In this document: one piece after another, positions 1 through 7,846 of the stretch
Layout: each line of letters begins with the position of its first letter
Position numbering within the stretch: position 1 is the first letter of the stretch
Source: Afipia sp.
GTDB lineage: Bacteria > Pseudomonadota > Alphaproteobacteria > Rhizobiales > Xanthobacteraceae
NCBI GenBank assembly: GCA_020056155.1
Contig: JAGVII010000399.1
Coordinates: 1-10,083, forward strand
Length of the DNA stretch: 10,083 bases
Direction: 5' to 3'
Program-made: the position numbers and the translations under genes
The notes under the pieces: model-generated
The model's database searches: none
Seen by the model: the letters and a program-made list of their open reading frames with translations, nothing else
What the model was told of the DNA's origin: nothing

Positions 1-1
1 C

Positions 2-574
2 GACTACGCCTTCATCCTGCATATGCTCGCCACAGCCCGGCCCGGCGAAGGCCGCGTCTCGGTAGTCGCCCCCCACGGGGTCCTGTTTCGCGGTGGAGCG
101 GAGGGGCGTATCCGGGAATCGATCGTGCGGGACAATTTGCTCGACCTGGTTGTCGGCTTGCCCGCGCAGCTCTTCCCGACAACGGGCATCCCGGTGTGCA
201 TCATGGTATTCGATCGCGCCCGGGAAAGCGGAGGCAAGCGCGACCATGAGCGCGATGTCCTGTTTATTGACGCCAGCCGCGGTTTCGAGGCGGGCAAGAA
301 GCAGAACCATCTTCGCGACAGCGACATCGCTGAAATCATCCGCGTCCGTGAAGGGCGGATGGAGGTCGAGCGTTTCTCGCACCGCGCCTCTCTAGAGGAA
401 ATCGAGGAGAATGGCTTCAACCTCAACATCCCCCGCTATGTCGACACGTTCGAGCCGGAACCCGAAATAGATATCCAGGCGGTGCAGGACGAAATCCGCG
501 ATCTGGAGCGCCAGCTTGCGGAGAACCGCGAGCAGATGAACCGCTACCTCAAGGAACTCGGCATCAATGTCTGA
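2..574 (+). CDS. hsdM: Type I restriction-modification DNA methyltransferase subunit HsdM, C-terminal part (5' end outside window)
   Basis: This is the methylase subunit of a type I restriction-modification system. It transfers a methyl group from S-adenosylmethionine to adenine N6 within the site chosen by HsdS, as part of an M2S or R2M2S complex. Only the last 190 residues are present; the frame is open at the left edge. The visible part begins DYAFILHM, the segment that follows the catalytic NPPF/Y loop in HsdM proteins, so that loop and the SAM-binding motif lie upstream of the window. Next come APHGVLFRGGAEGRIR and TTGIPVCIMVF, the conserved late strands of the N6 adenine methylase fold. 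The tail (about the last 40 residues, EIDIQAVQDEIRDLERQL onward) is a charged helix that probably packs against HsdS. It is the first visible gene of the operon and overlaps the next gene by 8 bp. The assignment is firm; the specificity cannot be told. Confidence 0.95.
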   Translation, partial: DYAFILHMLATARPGEGRVSVVAPHGVLFRGGAEGRIRESIVRDNLLDLVVGLPAQLFPTTGIPVCIMVFDRARESGGKRDHERDVLFIDASRGFEAGKKQNHLRDSDIAEIIRVREGRMEVERFSHRASLEEIEENGFNLNIPRYVDTFEPEPEIDIQAVQDEIRDLERQLAENREQMNRYLKELGINV

Positions 575-1532
575 CGCTTTCGTCAAACCGCCCGCTCGGC
601 GGGGTCGGACGCTCAAGCTCTATCTCGTCGATGGTTCGCCTTCCGGCGTTATCACAGCCGAACTCGGCGTTTCGTCTGTTCGGGCTGCGGTAGCGACGCG
701 CACGGCGTTGCCGGACCTGATCCGGCGCGAGGAAGCGACCCGTACCGGCATCTACTTGCTGGTCGGCCCTGACCCTGATTTGCCAGGGCGGCAACTCGCT
801 TATGTCGGTGAGGGCGATCAAGTCCGCACTCGCCTGGCTGCGCACGATTCCGATGAGTCGAAGGACTTCTTCACTCGCGCGGTACTCATCGTCTCCAAGG
901 ACGAGAATCTCACCAAGGCGCATGGCCGCTATCTGGAAAGCCGCGTCATCGCCGCCATTCGTGGAGCGGGGCGCGCGAAACTTGTCAACGGCACCGAGCC
1001 GCCTTTCAAAGGGCTGCCCGAGCCGGAAATCGCCGACATGGAGCGGGTACTCGACGAGATCGAGGTGCTGCTTCCGGTGCTCGGCTTCGACATCTTACGG
1101 CCCGCCGGTCAGGAAGCCGGAGCGGCATCCGCCGCGACGGCTAAAGCCGAGCCGGGCAAGCCGTCCACTGCGAGCGTGGAGGGGCCTGTCTTCACCTTTA
1201 CGGAGTCGGGCGCCGACGCGAAGGCGCGGGAGGCGAACGGCGAATTTGTTGTCCTGGCGGGTTCGCTGGCGAAGCGGCAGGAGGTGCCAAGCTGCGCCGA
1301 GCCGCTGAAGCGCCGCCGGGCCGAAATGATCGCCGAAGGCGTGTTGGAAATCACGCCCGACGGCAAGTTCCTTCGTTTCACCGCTGACACGGCTTTCGAC
1401 TCGCCCTCCGGCGCATCGCGCGTCGTCTACGGCGGCAACGTCAGCGGTCCACGTTACTGGAAGCACGCGGCCACGGGCCAGACCTATGGCGACTGGCGAA
1501 GGAGCCAGATCGGCGACGAGGACGCGGCATGA
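567..1532 (+). CDS. GIY-YIG nuclease-fold protein with C-terminal DUF4357 domain, embedded in the R-M operon
   Basis: The 321-residue protein has a GIY-YIG fold in its first half. GIY is at residues 61-63, YVG at 79-81, arginines at 87 and 89, the candidate metal-binding glutamate at 124 in RYLESR, and an asparagine at 141. This is the usual order of GIY-YIG catalytic positions, so nuclease activity is possible but unproven. An Ala/Pro-rich linker (about 181-205) leads to a DUF4357 domain (about 225-310) that ends in the typical SPSGAS and YWKH...G.TYGDW pattern. DUF4357 proteins are known mainly as companions of R-M genes, and their role is not established. The start is supported by AAGGAA at 551-556, about 10 nt upstream of ATG 567. 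It overlaps hsdM by 8 bp and hsdS by 4 bp (ATGA), so it is translated with them. Possible roles are a DNA-binding accessory of the complex or an extra nuclease acting on foreign DNA; both are inference. Confidence 0.88.
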   Translation: MSDAFVKPPARRGRTLKLYLVDGSPSGVITAELGVSSVRAAVATRTALPDLIRREEATRTGIYLLVGPDPDLPGRQLAYVGEGDQVRTRLAAHDSDESKDFFTRAVLIVSKDENLTKAHGRYLESRVIAAIRGAGRAKLVNGTEPPFKGLPEPEIADMERVLDEIEVLLPVLGFDILRPAGQEAGAASAATAKAEPGKPSTASVEGPVFTFTESGADAKAREANGEFVVLAGSLAKRQEVPSCAEPLKRRRAEMIAEGVLEITPDGKFLRFTADTAFDSPSGASRVVYGGNVSGPRYWKHAATGQTYGDWRRSQIGDEDAA

Positions 1533-2842
1533 GTAGCGTCGTAGAAGTAGAAGCAGATTCCGCCTCAAGCGCCTATCCACCGAGCATTCAAGCCGGTATC
1601 CCAAAGCTTGGTGAAACTCCGCGGGGTTGGTCGCGGCATAGGCTAGGCGACCTGTTGCGGCGCGTGGATCGTCCTGCTCGGCTAGTCGATTCGGATACCT
1701 ATCAGTTGGTGACGGCCAAAAGAAATCGCGGCGGTATCGTGGCCCGTGAAGTGTTGCGCGGCGACCAAATCAGAACCAAAACGCAGTTCTATGCAGCAAC
1801 GGGCGACTTCCTGATCTCAAAGCGCCAAATTTCGCATGGGGCTTGTGGGACAGTGCCGCCCGGCCTCAATGGCGCGTTAGTATCCAATGAATACACCTCG
1901 TTTCACACGACGGGAGTGCTCGATCCCGCTTTTCTCAGCGCGCTGTCGCACTCCACATACTTTCAGCAGACCTGCTTCCATTCCAGCATCGGCGTGCATG
2001 TCGAAAAGCTAGTTTTCCGGCTCGAAGACTGGATGCGCTGGGAGTTCGACATCCCGCCGCTGCCGGAGCAGCGCCGCATTGTGATGGTGCTCGACGCCTG
2101 GGATCGCGCGATCGACCAAGCCGAACGCCTGATCGCCGCGAAACGGCGGCGGAAGGCTGGCCTTATGCAGCATCTGTTTCTGAACTTGCCGAGGAGCCCG
2201 CTGCTAGAGGCCGCTGACGTGTGGTTCAGTGGAGTAGACAAGAAATCCCGCGACGACGAGGTGCCCGTATTACTCTGCAACTACATGGATGTTTTTCACA
2301 ACACGCGTATCACAGCACCGTTGGCATTCATGCAGGCCACAGCCTCGAAACGGCAGATCGCTGATAACAGTCTGCGCAAAAACGATGTGGTGTTCACTAA
2401 GGACTCCGAGACAGCGGACGAGATCGCCGAACCGGCCCTCATCGCCGAAGACATTCCCAACCTTGTCTGCGGTTACCATCTTGCGGTCGCTCGACCCCGC
2501 GAGGGCCTAGGACACGGACCGTTCATCGCGCAGGCAATGCGACATCACGCCGTGCGTTGGCAGTTCGCCCGCCTGGCAAATGGCGTTGTCCGCTTTGGGC
2601 TGACGCTCGACGCCATGGAGCAGGCTGAGATATTCCTGCCGCCCCTGCCGGTTCAAGAACGTATCGCCGCCATCCTGGATGCGGAAGATATCGCGATTGA
2701 AGGATTGGCAAAGCAGGTCGAAACGCTGCGCATCCAAAAGCGCGGTCTAACGCAGAAATTGCTGGTTGGCGAGTGGCATCTCGACGACCGTTTCGACATC
2801 GCGCCGTCCCCGCCGTCGGTCTTGGCAGGTGAATTGACATGA
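1529..2842 (+). CDS. hsdS: Type I restriction-modification specificity subunit HsdS
   Basis: HsdS sets the bipartite DNA target for both methylation and restriction. The 437-residue protein has the classic two-fold layout. Target-recognition domain 1 spans about 33-174, a central helical spacer about 175-217, target-recognition domain 2 about 225-369, and a second helical spacer 370-412. The two spacers are visible internal repeats: IPPLPEQRRIVMVLD (175-189) followed by AKRRRKAGLMQHLF, and LPPLPVQERIAAILD (370-384) followed by RIQKRGLTQKLL. These conserved helices separate the two half-sites and dock HsdM. The start at 1529 lies in an ATGA overlap with the upstream gene and has GAGGA at 1518-1522, 6 nt before it. 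Both recognition domains are intact and full length. Base composition in the first recognition domain is lower in GC than the neighbouring genes, which fits the frequent exchange of these domains. The target sequence cannot be read from the protein by eye. Confidence 0.95.
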   Translation: MSSVVEVEADSASSAYPPSIQAGIPKLGETPRGWSRHRLGDLLRRVDRPARLVDSDTYQLVTAKRNRGGIVAREVLRGDQIRTKTQFYAATGDFLISKRQISHGACGTVPPGLNGALVSNEYTSFHTTGVLDPAFLSALSHSTYFQQTCFHSSIGVHVEKLVFRLEDWMRWEFDIPPLPEQRRIVMVLDAWDRAIDQAERLIAAKRRRKAGLMQHLFLNLPRSPLLEAADVWFSGVDKKSRDDEVPVLLCNYMDVFHNTRITAPLAFMQATASKRQIADNSLRKNDVVFTKDSETADEIAEPALIAEDIPNLVCGYHLAVARPREGLGHGPFIAQAMRHHAVRWQFARLANGVVRFGLTLDAMEQAEIFLPPLPVQERIAAILDAEDIAIEGLAKQVETLRIQKRGLTQKLLVGEWHLDDRFDIAPSPPSVLAGELT

Positions 2843-3921
2843 AGACCCCGGTCATCACATTCCAGCAGGCGCTGGCAAAGGCGGCTCATTACGGCAAGCG
2901 CCATCTATTGCTCGGAAATGGCTTTAGTATCGCCTGCAAGCCCGACATCTTTACCTATGGCTCGCTCTTCGAAGAAGCCCGAAAGACGATGTCCAAAGAG
3001 GTCGCGGCGATCTTCGACGCGATGGGCACGCAGGATTTTGAGGAGGTCATCCGCGCGCTTCAAAGCGCTTCGGCGATCGTCGGTGTCTATCGCCCGAAAT
3101 TCACGAAAACGCGAAAGCTGCTGCACGCCGATGCCGACAAGCTGAAGGCTGACCTTATTCAGGCAGTCGCCGGACGGCACCCGGTTCGCCCGAATGATAT
3201 CTCGGCCGAGCGCTATGCAGCGTGCCGTACATTTCTGTCTCACTTTGTCGGCAGTGGCTCGGGGTGCAAAATCTACACGATGAACTACGATCTGCTGCTC
3301 TATTGGGCGCTGATGCACGAGGAGGAGGACACGTTCGTTAATGTTCCCCTCGACCATGACGATGGCTTTCGCAAGGACGCCAGCGACTACGACGCAACCT
3401 ATGTCGAATGGCAGGGCGAACGTGCTGCGCATGGTCAGAACATCCATTACTTGCATGGGGCGCTGCATCTATTCGATGCGGGTCATCAACTCCAGAAATA
3501 CACGTGGATCAACACGGGCAAAGCGTTGGTGGATCAGGCTAACGAGGCCTTGAAGAAGAACTTCTTCCCGGTGTTTGTTGCCGAGGGGGATAGCAAGAGC
3601 AAGCTGACCAAAATTCAACACAGCGCTTATCTGCATCACAACCTCAAGAGCTTTGCCGGTATCTGTCATACGAAGGCCCAGAGCGGCAGCGCGCTCTTTA
3701 TATTTGGTCACTCGTTCGCCCCGAATGACGCACACGTGCTTGATCTGATCGGTACCGGTAAGATCAGTCACCTGTTTATCAGCCTGTTTGGCGACCCTGA
3801 CAGCAAGGGCAATCGCACAATCCGAGCGGGCGTGGACCGGGTTGCAGCGCTGCGTCCCGATGCCTTTCCATCGCTGAAGATCGATTTCTTTGATGCCGCG
3901 TCGGCTAAGGTTTGGGGGTAG
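2839..3921 (+). CDS. DUF4917 family protein with SIR2-like (NADase-type) motifs
   Basis: I recognise this 360-residue protein as the DUF4917 type, which has no established function. Its motifs follow the order seen in SIR2-like NAD-binding proteins. GNGFS at 26-30 stands in for the GAG.S nucleotide loop, TMNYD is at 147-151 (compare TTNYD), YLHG is at 204-207, and FGHSFAPNDAHV is at 289-300 (compare GyS..D.h). By analogy with the SIR2 NADase ThsA, whose catalytic residues are an Asn and a His, N149 and H206 would be the active-site candidates. This is inference from motifs, not a demonstrated homology. There is no signal peptide or membrane segment, so it is probably cytoplasmic. The start has AGGTGA at 2827-2832, 6 nt upstream, and overlaps hsdS by 4 bp (ATGA); hsdR follows after 3 bp. 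A gene locked between hsdS and hsdR is probably made with the complex, possibly as an abortive-infection effector. GC in sampled lines is near 50%, below that of hsdR. Confidence 0.8.
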   Translation: MKTPVITFQQALAKAAHYGKRHLLLGNGFSIACKPDIFTYGSLFEEARKTMSKEVAAIFDAMGTQDFEEVIRALQSASAIVGVYRPKFTKTRKLLHADADKLKADLIQAVAGRHPVRPNDISAERYAACRTFLSHFVGSGSGCKIYTMNYDLLLYWALMHEEEDTFVNVPLDHDDGFRKDASDYDATYVEWQGERAAHGQNIHYLHGALHLFDAGHQLQKYTWINTGKALVDQANEALKKNFFPVFVAEGDSKSKLTKIQHSAYLHHNLKSFAGICHTKAQSGSALFIFGHSFAPNDAHVLDLIGTGKISHLFISLFGDPDSKGNRTIRAGVDRVAALRPDAFPSLKIDFFDAASAKVWG

Positions 3922-3924
3922 CGA

Positions 3925-6900
3925 ATGAGCGAATCCCCTGAGTTCACGCTCTCCGAAGCCGGCGGCGCGCAGCTTCAGGCGTTGCAGACGTTGTCGGCGC
4001 TGGGCTGGCACTATGTCACGCGCGCCGAGGCGGAGCGCCAGCGAGGGCATCGCCGGTCCACGGTGTTGCTGGAAGACATCCTGTCCGCGCAGCTATCCCG
4101 CCTGAATCACATCCGACGGGGTAGTCGTTCGCGCCCGTTTTCCGAAACCAACATCATCACGGCGATCGACCGACTGCGTGATGTCCGTTTCGATGGCTTG
4201 CTCCGCACGAACGAGACGGTCACCGACCTCCTTCAGCTAGGCATCGCGCTGCCGCAGACCATCGACGGCCAGGTCCGTGAAAGCCAGCTGCGATACATCG
4301 ATTGGGCGGACTGGCGCGCGAACGCGTTCCACATGACCGCCGAATTCCCGGTCGAGTCGCCGGGCGGTGCGGCGATCAGGCCGGACATTGTGCTGTTCGT
4401 GAACGGCATCCCGTTCGCGGTGATCGAGGTGAAGCGCAGCCAGGAAGATGCCATGCAGGGCATCAGTCAGCAGCTCCGCAATCAGAAGCCGGATGTCGGC
4501 GCGCCCAATCTGTTCTTTTCGGCGCAGCTACTCATCGCCGCCAGCCCCCACCGCCCGCGCTACGCCACGGTCGGCACGCCCGCGAAATTCTGGGCGGCGT
4601 GGAAGGAGCTGGAGGATACGCCAGACGATATCGCCAAGGTGATGTTGCGCGAAATGGACGAGATTGAGGAGCGGTCGATCTTCGCCGACTTCGCTATTCA
4701 CAGGACCAGGCACGGTCACCTGATGGAGGCCGGCTCACGCTTTGCGACGCCGCTCGACTCGATCCTGATCAGCCTTGCCCGTCCCGAACGGTTGCTGGAC
4801 ATGGCGCGGCGTTTCACCTTGTTCGATGGCCCGGTGAAGAAGATCGCTCGGCATCAGCAGATGTTCGCGGTGAACGACCTGCTTCGCCGCGTACAGACGC
4901 GCGATGAGTCCGGCAGGCGTGAAGGCGGGGTGGTCTGGCATACCCAGGGGTCGGGCAAGTCTCTGACGATGGTCATGCTGGCCAAGGCGCTCGTCATGGC
5001 CTCGCCGAGCGCGCGGCTAGTGATGGTGACGGACCGGACCGACCTCGATAAGCAGATCGCCGATACCTTCCGCGCGACCGGGCTGTCGCCCGTCAGGGCC
5101 AAGACGGGCGAGCACCTTATCGAGCTGATCGAGGGCAAGGCGCCCGTCGTCACCACCGTCATCAACAAGTTCAAGGCCGGGTTGAATAAGCGTCGGGTGG
5201 CGGACGACAGCGCCGACATCTTCGTCCTGGTCGATGAAAGTCATCGCAGTCAGTACGGCGACCTGGATAGCCTGCACGCCCGGATGCGCGAGGTTTTCCC
5301 GAACGCCTGCCTGATCGGCTTCACGGGCACACCGATCGCGAAGAAGGAGCGGAATACCTTCCTCAAGTTCGGCACGCTGGCGCGACCGGTTTATTCGATG
5401 AAGGACGCGGTCGAAGACGGTGCGGTTGTCCCGCTCTTGTACGAGGGGCGCCACGTTGAGGAGGATATCGACGAAGCGGCCGTAGATGCCTGGTTCGATC
5501 GCGTCACTCGTGGACTGTCAGATGCGCAAAAGGGAGATCTCAAGCGCAAGATGAGCCGGCCGCGGGCGTTGATGGGCGTGTCTGCCCGACTCCGCTGCAT
5601 CGCCTTCGATGTAAGTCGGCATTTCGCCGACAATTTCAAAGGCACCGGCTTGAAAGGGCAGCTTGTCGCGCCGTCAAAGCGCGACGCCATCACGCTGAAG
5701 AAGCTGTTGGATGAGTTTGGCGACGTCACCTCGGAAGTCGTGATTTCGGCGCCGGAACTGCGTGAGGGCGAGACTGCCATCGACGAAGAAAATGTCGATG
5801 AGGTTGTGACCTTCTGGCGCCGGATGATGGACCGTTGGCAGGGTGAAGAGAACTACAACCGGTCAATCGTGGAGAGCTTCAAAGGCCCCGGCGACCCGGA
5901 CATCCTTATCGTCGTCGATAAGCTGCTGACCGGATTTGACGCCCCGCGAAACACCGTTCTGTATATGGCGCGCCCGCTCCGCGAGCACGGGCTGCTTCAG
6001 GCCATCGCCCGCGTGAATCGCGTGTTCGATGACGATGGCGCTCCGGAAAAGCCATTTGGATATATCATCGACTACTGCGGTGTATTGCAGGACCTCGGCG
6101 AAGCGCTGACCGCAAATGACGCGCTGAAAGACTTTAATGAAAGCGACCTCAATCAGGCAGTAAACCAGGTCGCCGATGAGGCGCGATCTCTTCCTGATAA
6201 GCACGCGGCATTGCTCGACCTGTTTGCCGGCGTCTCGAATAAGTATGACGAAGAGGCCTATGCGCGCTCGCTCTCCGACGAGAGTCTGAGGGATGAATTC
6301 TACAAGGCGCTGTCGGCATTCTCCCGCACGCTCACGGTGGCCGTTGCCTCACGGACGTTTGTCGAGGAAACCCCGTCTGAGCGGATGGCGCGATGGCGCT
6401 CTGACGAGAAGCGGTTCATCGCCCTGCGCGCCCATGTGAAGACCCGATACGCCGACGCGATCGATTGGTCCGACTATGAAAAGCGCGTGCGGGCGCTCCT
6501 AGACAACCACGTGAACGCGCACGAGGTGATTACCGTTGTGGAGCCCTTGGCGGTTTTCGATGATGCGGCCATCGACGCGGCACGGTCGAAAAAGAACCGC
6601 TCGGACGCATCAATCGCCGATGAGATCGCTCACCGCACGCTCCGTGCGATCGAAGAAAAATGGGATGAGGATCCCGTCTTCTTCGAGAAGTTTTCCAAGC
6701 TCATCCGAGACACGATCGCGGCGTTCAGAGATCGCCGGCTCGAAGAGAAAGCCTATCTCGATCAGATGCGATCACTTCGCGACCGCATCGATACGCGCGA
6801 GGACAGCGAAGATCCGACGCCGCCCTCGATCAGGGGAAAGGGCAATGAGACGGCGTTCTGGGGTATCGCGCGCCGGGAACTCAAGAAGGTTGGATTGGAC

Positions 6901-7146
6901 GCCGATGGCCCGGCTACGGACATCGCCGTCGCGGTCACCGACATCATTGAGCGCAACCGGACCGTCGGCTGGCAGCATGATCGGGACCTCCAGAACCGCA
7001 TTAGGAACTCGATCGACGATTTCTTCTTTGACCAAATTCTGTCGTCTGGCGCGGTCAACATTGGCCCCAACGTCATCGACATGATTGTCGATGACGTGCT
7101 GGCTTCAGCGCGCGTGCGAATGGCCGATGATGGCAGAATCCGCTGA
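3925..7146 (+). CDS. hsdR: Type I restriction endonuclease subunit HsdR (ATP-dependent translocase and nuclease)
   Basis: HsdR binds the methylase/specificity complex at unmethylated target sites, pumps DNA by ATP hydrolysis and cuts far from the site. The 1073-residue protein is full length for the family. The N-terminal nuclease domain shows the PD-(D/E)XK signature, with D154 in RPDIVLF and E168/K170 in FAVIEVKR. The superfamily 2 motor follows. Walker A is HTQGSGKS at 339-346, motif II is VDESH at 436-440, motif III is GFTGTP at 465-470, KLLTGFDAP lies at 666-674, and motif VI is QAIARVNRV at 692-700. The region after about 720 is mostly helical and resembles the DUF3387 C-terminal part that contacts the methylase. 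All key residues are present, so the subunit should be active. It starts 3 bp after the DUF4917 stop, with a GGGGG run at 3914-3918 as ribosome binding site, and its end overlaps or abuts the metallopeptidase gene. Confidence 0.97.
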   Translation: MSESPEFTLSEAGGAQLQALQTLSALGWHYVTRAEAERQRGHRRSTVLLEDILSAQLSRLNHIRRGSRSRPFSETNIITAIDRLRDVRFDGLLRTNETVTDLLQLGIALPQTIDGQVRESQLRYIDWADWRANAFHMTAEFPVESPGGAAIRPDIVLFVNGIPFAVIEVKRSQEDAMQGISQQLRNQKPDVGAPNLFFSAQLLIAASPHRPRYATVGTPAKFWAAWKELEDTPDDIAKVMLREMDEIEERSIFADFAIHRTRHGHLMEAGSRFATPLDSILISLARPERLLDMARRFTLFDGPVKKIARHQQMFAVNDLLRRVQTRDESGRREGGVVWHTQGSGKSLTMVMLAKALVMASPSARLVMVTDRTDLDKQIADTFRATGLSPVRAKTGEHLIELIEGKAPVVTTVINKFKAGLNKRRVADDSADIFVLVDESHRSQYGDLDSLHARMREVFPNACLIGFTGTPIAKKERNTFLKFGTLARPVYSMKDAVEDGAVVPLLYEGRHVEEDIDEAAVDAWFDRVTRGLSDAQKGDLKRKMSRPRALMGVSARLRCIAFDVSRHFADNFKGTGLKGQLVAPSKRDAITLKKLLDEFGDVTSEVVISAPELREGETAIDEENVDEVVTFWRRMMDRWQGEENYNRSIVESFKGPGDPDILIVVDKLLTGFDAPRNTVLYMARPLREHGLLQAIARVNRVFDDDGAPEKPFGYIIDYCGVLQDLGEALTANDALKDFNESDLNQAVNQVADEARSLPDKHAALLDLFAGVSNKYDEEAYARSLSDESLRDEFYKALSAFSRTLTVAVASRTFVEETPSERMARWRSDEKRFIALRAHVKTRYADAIDWSDYEKRVRALLDNHVNAHEVITVVEPLAVFDDAAIDAARSKKNRSDASIADEIAHRTLRAIEEKWDEDPVFFEKFSKLIRDTIAAFRDRRLEEKAYLDQMRSLRDRIDTREDSEDPTPPSIRGKGNETAFWGIARRELKKVGLDADGPATDIAVAVTDIIERNRTVGWQHDRDLQNRIRNSIDDFFFDQILSSGAVNIGPNVIDMIVDDVLASARVRMADDGRIR

Positions 7147-7846
7147 GCTTATCGCCCGTTGGGGTGAGATGGATTTGTCGTTTTCCGTGAAGCGCTCGGA
7201 TCGGCGCACACTGCGAATTGTCGTCTCCCCCGATGGAACCGTTGCTGCCTACGCACCTGATCAAGCCTCGGACGACGAAATCGTCGCGCGCGTCTCAAGG
7301 CGTGGCGGCTGGATAAAGCGGGAACTGCTTCGATGCGAGCGATGGCGTCCCCGGACGCCGGCTCGCCAGTATGTGAGCGGTGAAACCCACCTTTTTCTTG
7401 GGAAGCAGTATCGCCTCGTCGTGACATGCGAAGGCGCGCCGAATGTCCGCCTAGACGGCGACCGGATTGTTCTGGCCGTGCGCGAAAACAGCGAATTCGT
7501 GCATCGAAGGGCGCTGCTGCGACATTGGTACGGATTGCAGAGCCACCGAGTTTTCCCAGAACGCGTGGAAGCGACGGCGCCGCCATTTCTTCGCCTCGGC
7601 ATTGAAAAGCCGCGGCTCATAGTTCGGGCCATGTCCCAACGCTGGGGGAGTTTCACGCCCAAGGGAAATCTGGTTTTGAACAGTGAGCTGGTGCAGGCGT
7701 CGCCTCACCTCATCGACTACGTCATTGCCCACGAACTCGCGCATGCACTGCACCCAGATCACGGCTCTGGCTGGCAAGCACTGCTGACACAGACGATGCA
7801 AGATTGGCGGAGTCGGAAGGACGAGCTCGAACGTCAGCTCCTTTAA
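7130..7846 (+). CDS. YgjP/DUF45-type zinc metallopeptidase (M48-like) following hsdR
   Basis: This gene encodes a soluble YgjP-like zinc metallopeptidase of about 238 residues. The family signature is clear: MSQRWGSF at about 168-175 (usually RWGSC), then HELAH at 201-205 with a third histidine six residues later in HPDHGSGW. That matches the HExxH...H zinc site. The N-terminal half, with SVKRSDRRTLRIVVSPDG, is typical of the family. The substrate is unknown. The start is uncertain. ATG 7127 or 7130 overlaps the end of hsdR in another frame and keeps the ELIARWGEMDLSFSV lead-in, but has no good ribosome binding site. ATG 7169 has GGGGTGAG directly before it and would begin 22 bp after the hsdR stop. 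An in-frame ATG at 7085 is also possible but has no family similarity. Genes of this family are often annotated next to hsdR, so it is probably a real operon member, perhaps processing or clearing R-M subunits; that role is inference. Confidence 0.87.
   Translation: MAESAELIARWGEMDLSFSVKRSDRRTLRIVVSPDGTVAAYAPDQASDDEIVARVSRRGGWIKRELLRCERWRPRTPARQYVSGETHLFLGKQYRLVVTCEGAPNVRLDGDRIVLAVRENSEFVHRRALLRHWYGLQSHRVFPERVEATAPPFLRLGIEKPRLIVRAMSQRWGSFTPKGNLVLNSELVQASPHLIDYVIAHELAHALHPDHGSGWQALLTQTMQDWRSRKDELERQLL

Noticed and set aside
2905..4050. Long minus-strand frames opposite DUF4917 and the start of hsdR as antisense genes
   Set aside because: They mirror well-supported genes in GC-rich DNA, have no ribosome binding sites of note and resemble no known protein.
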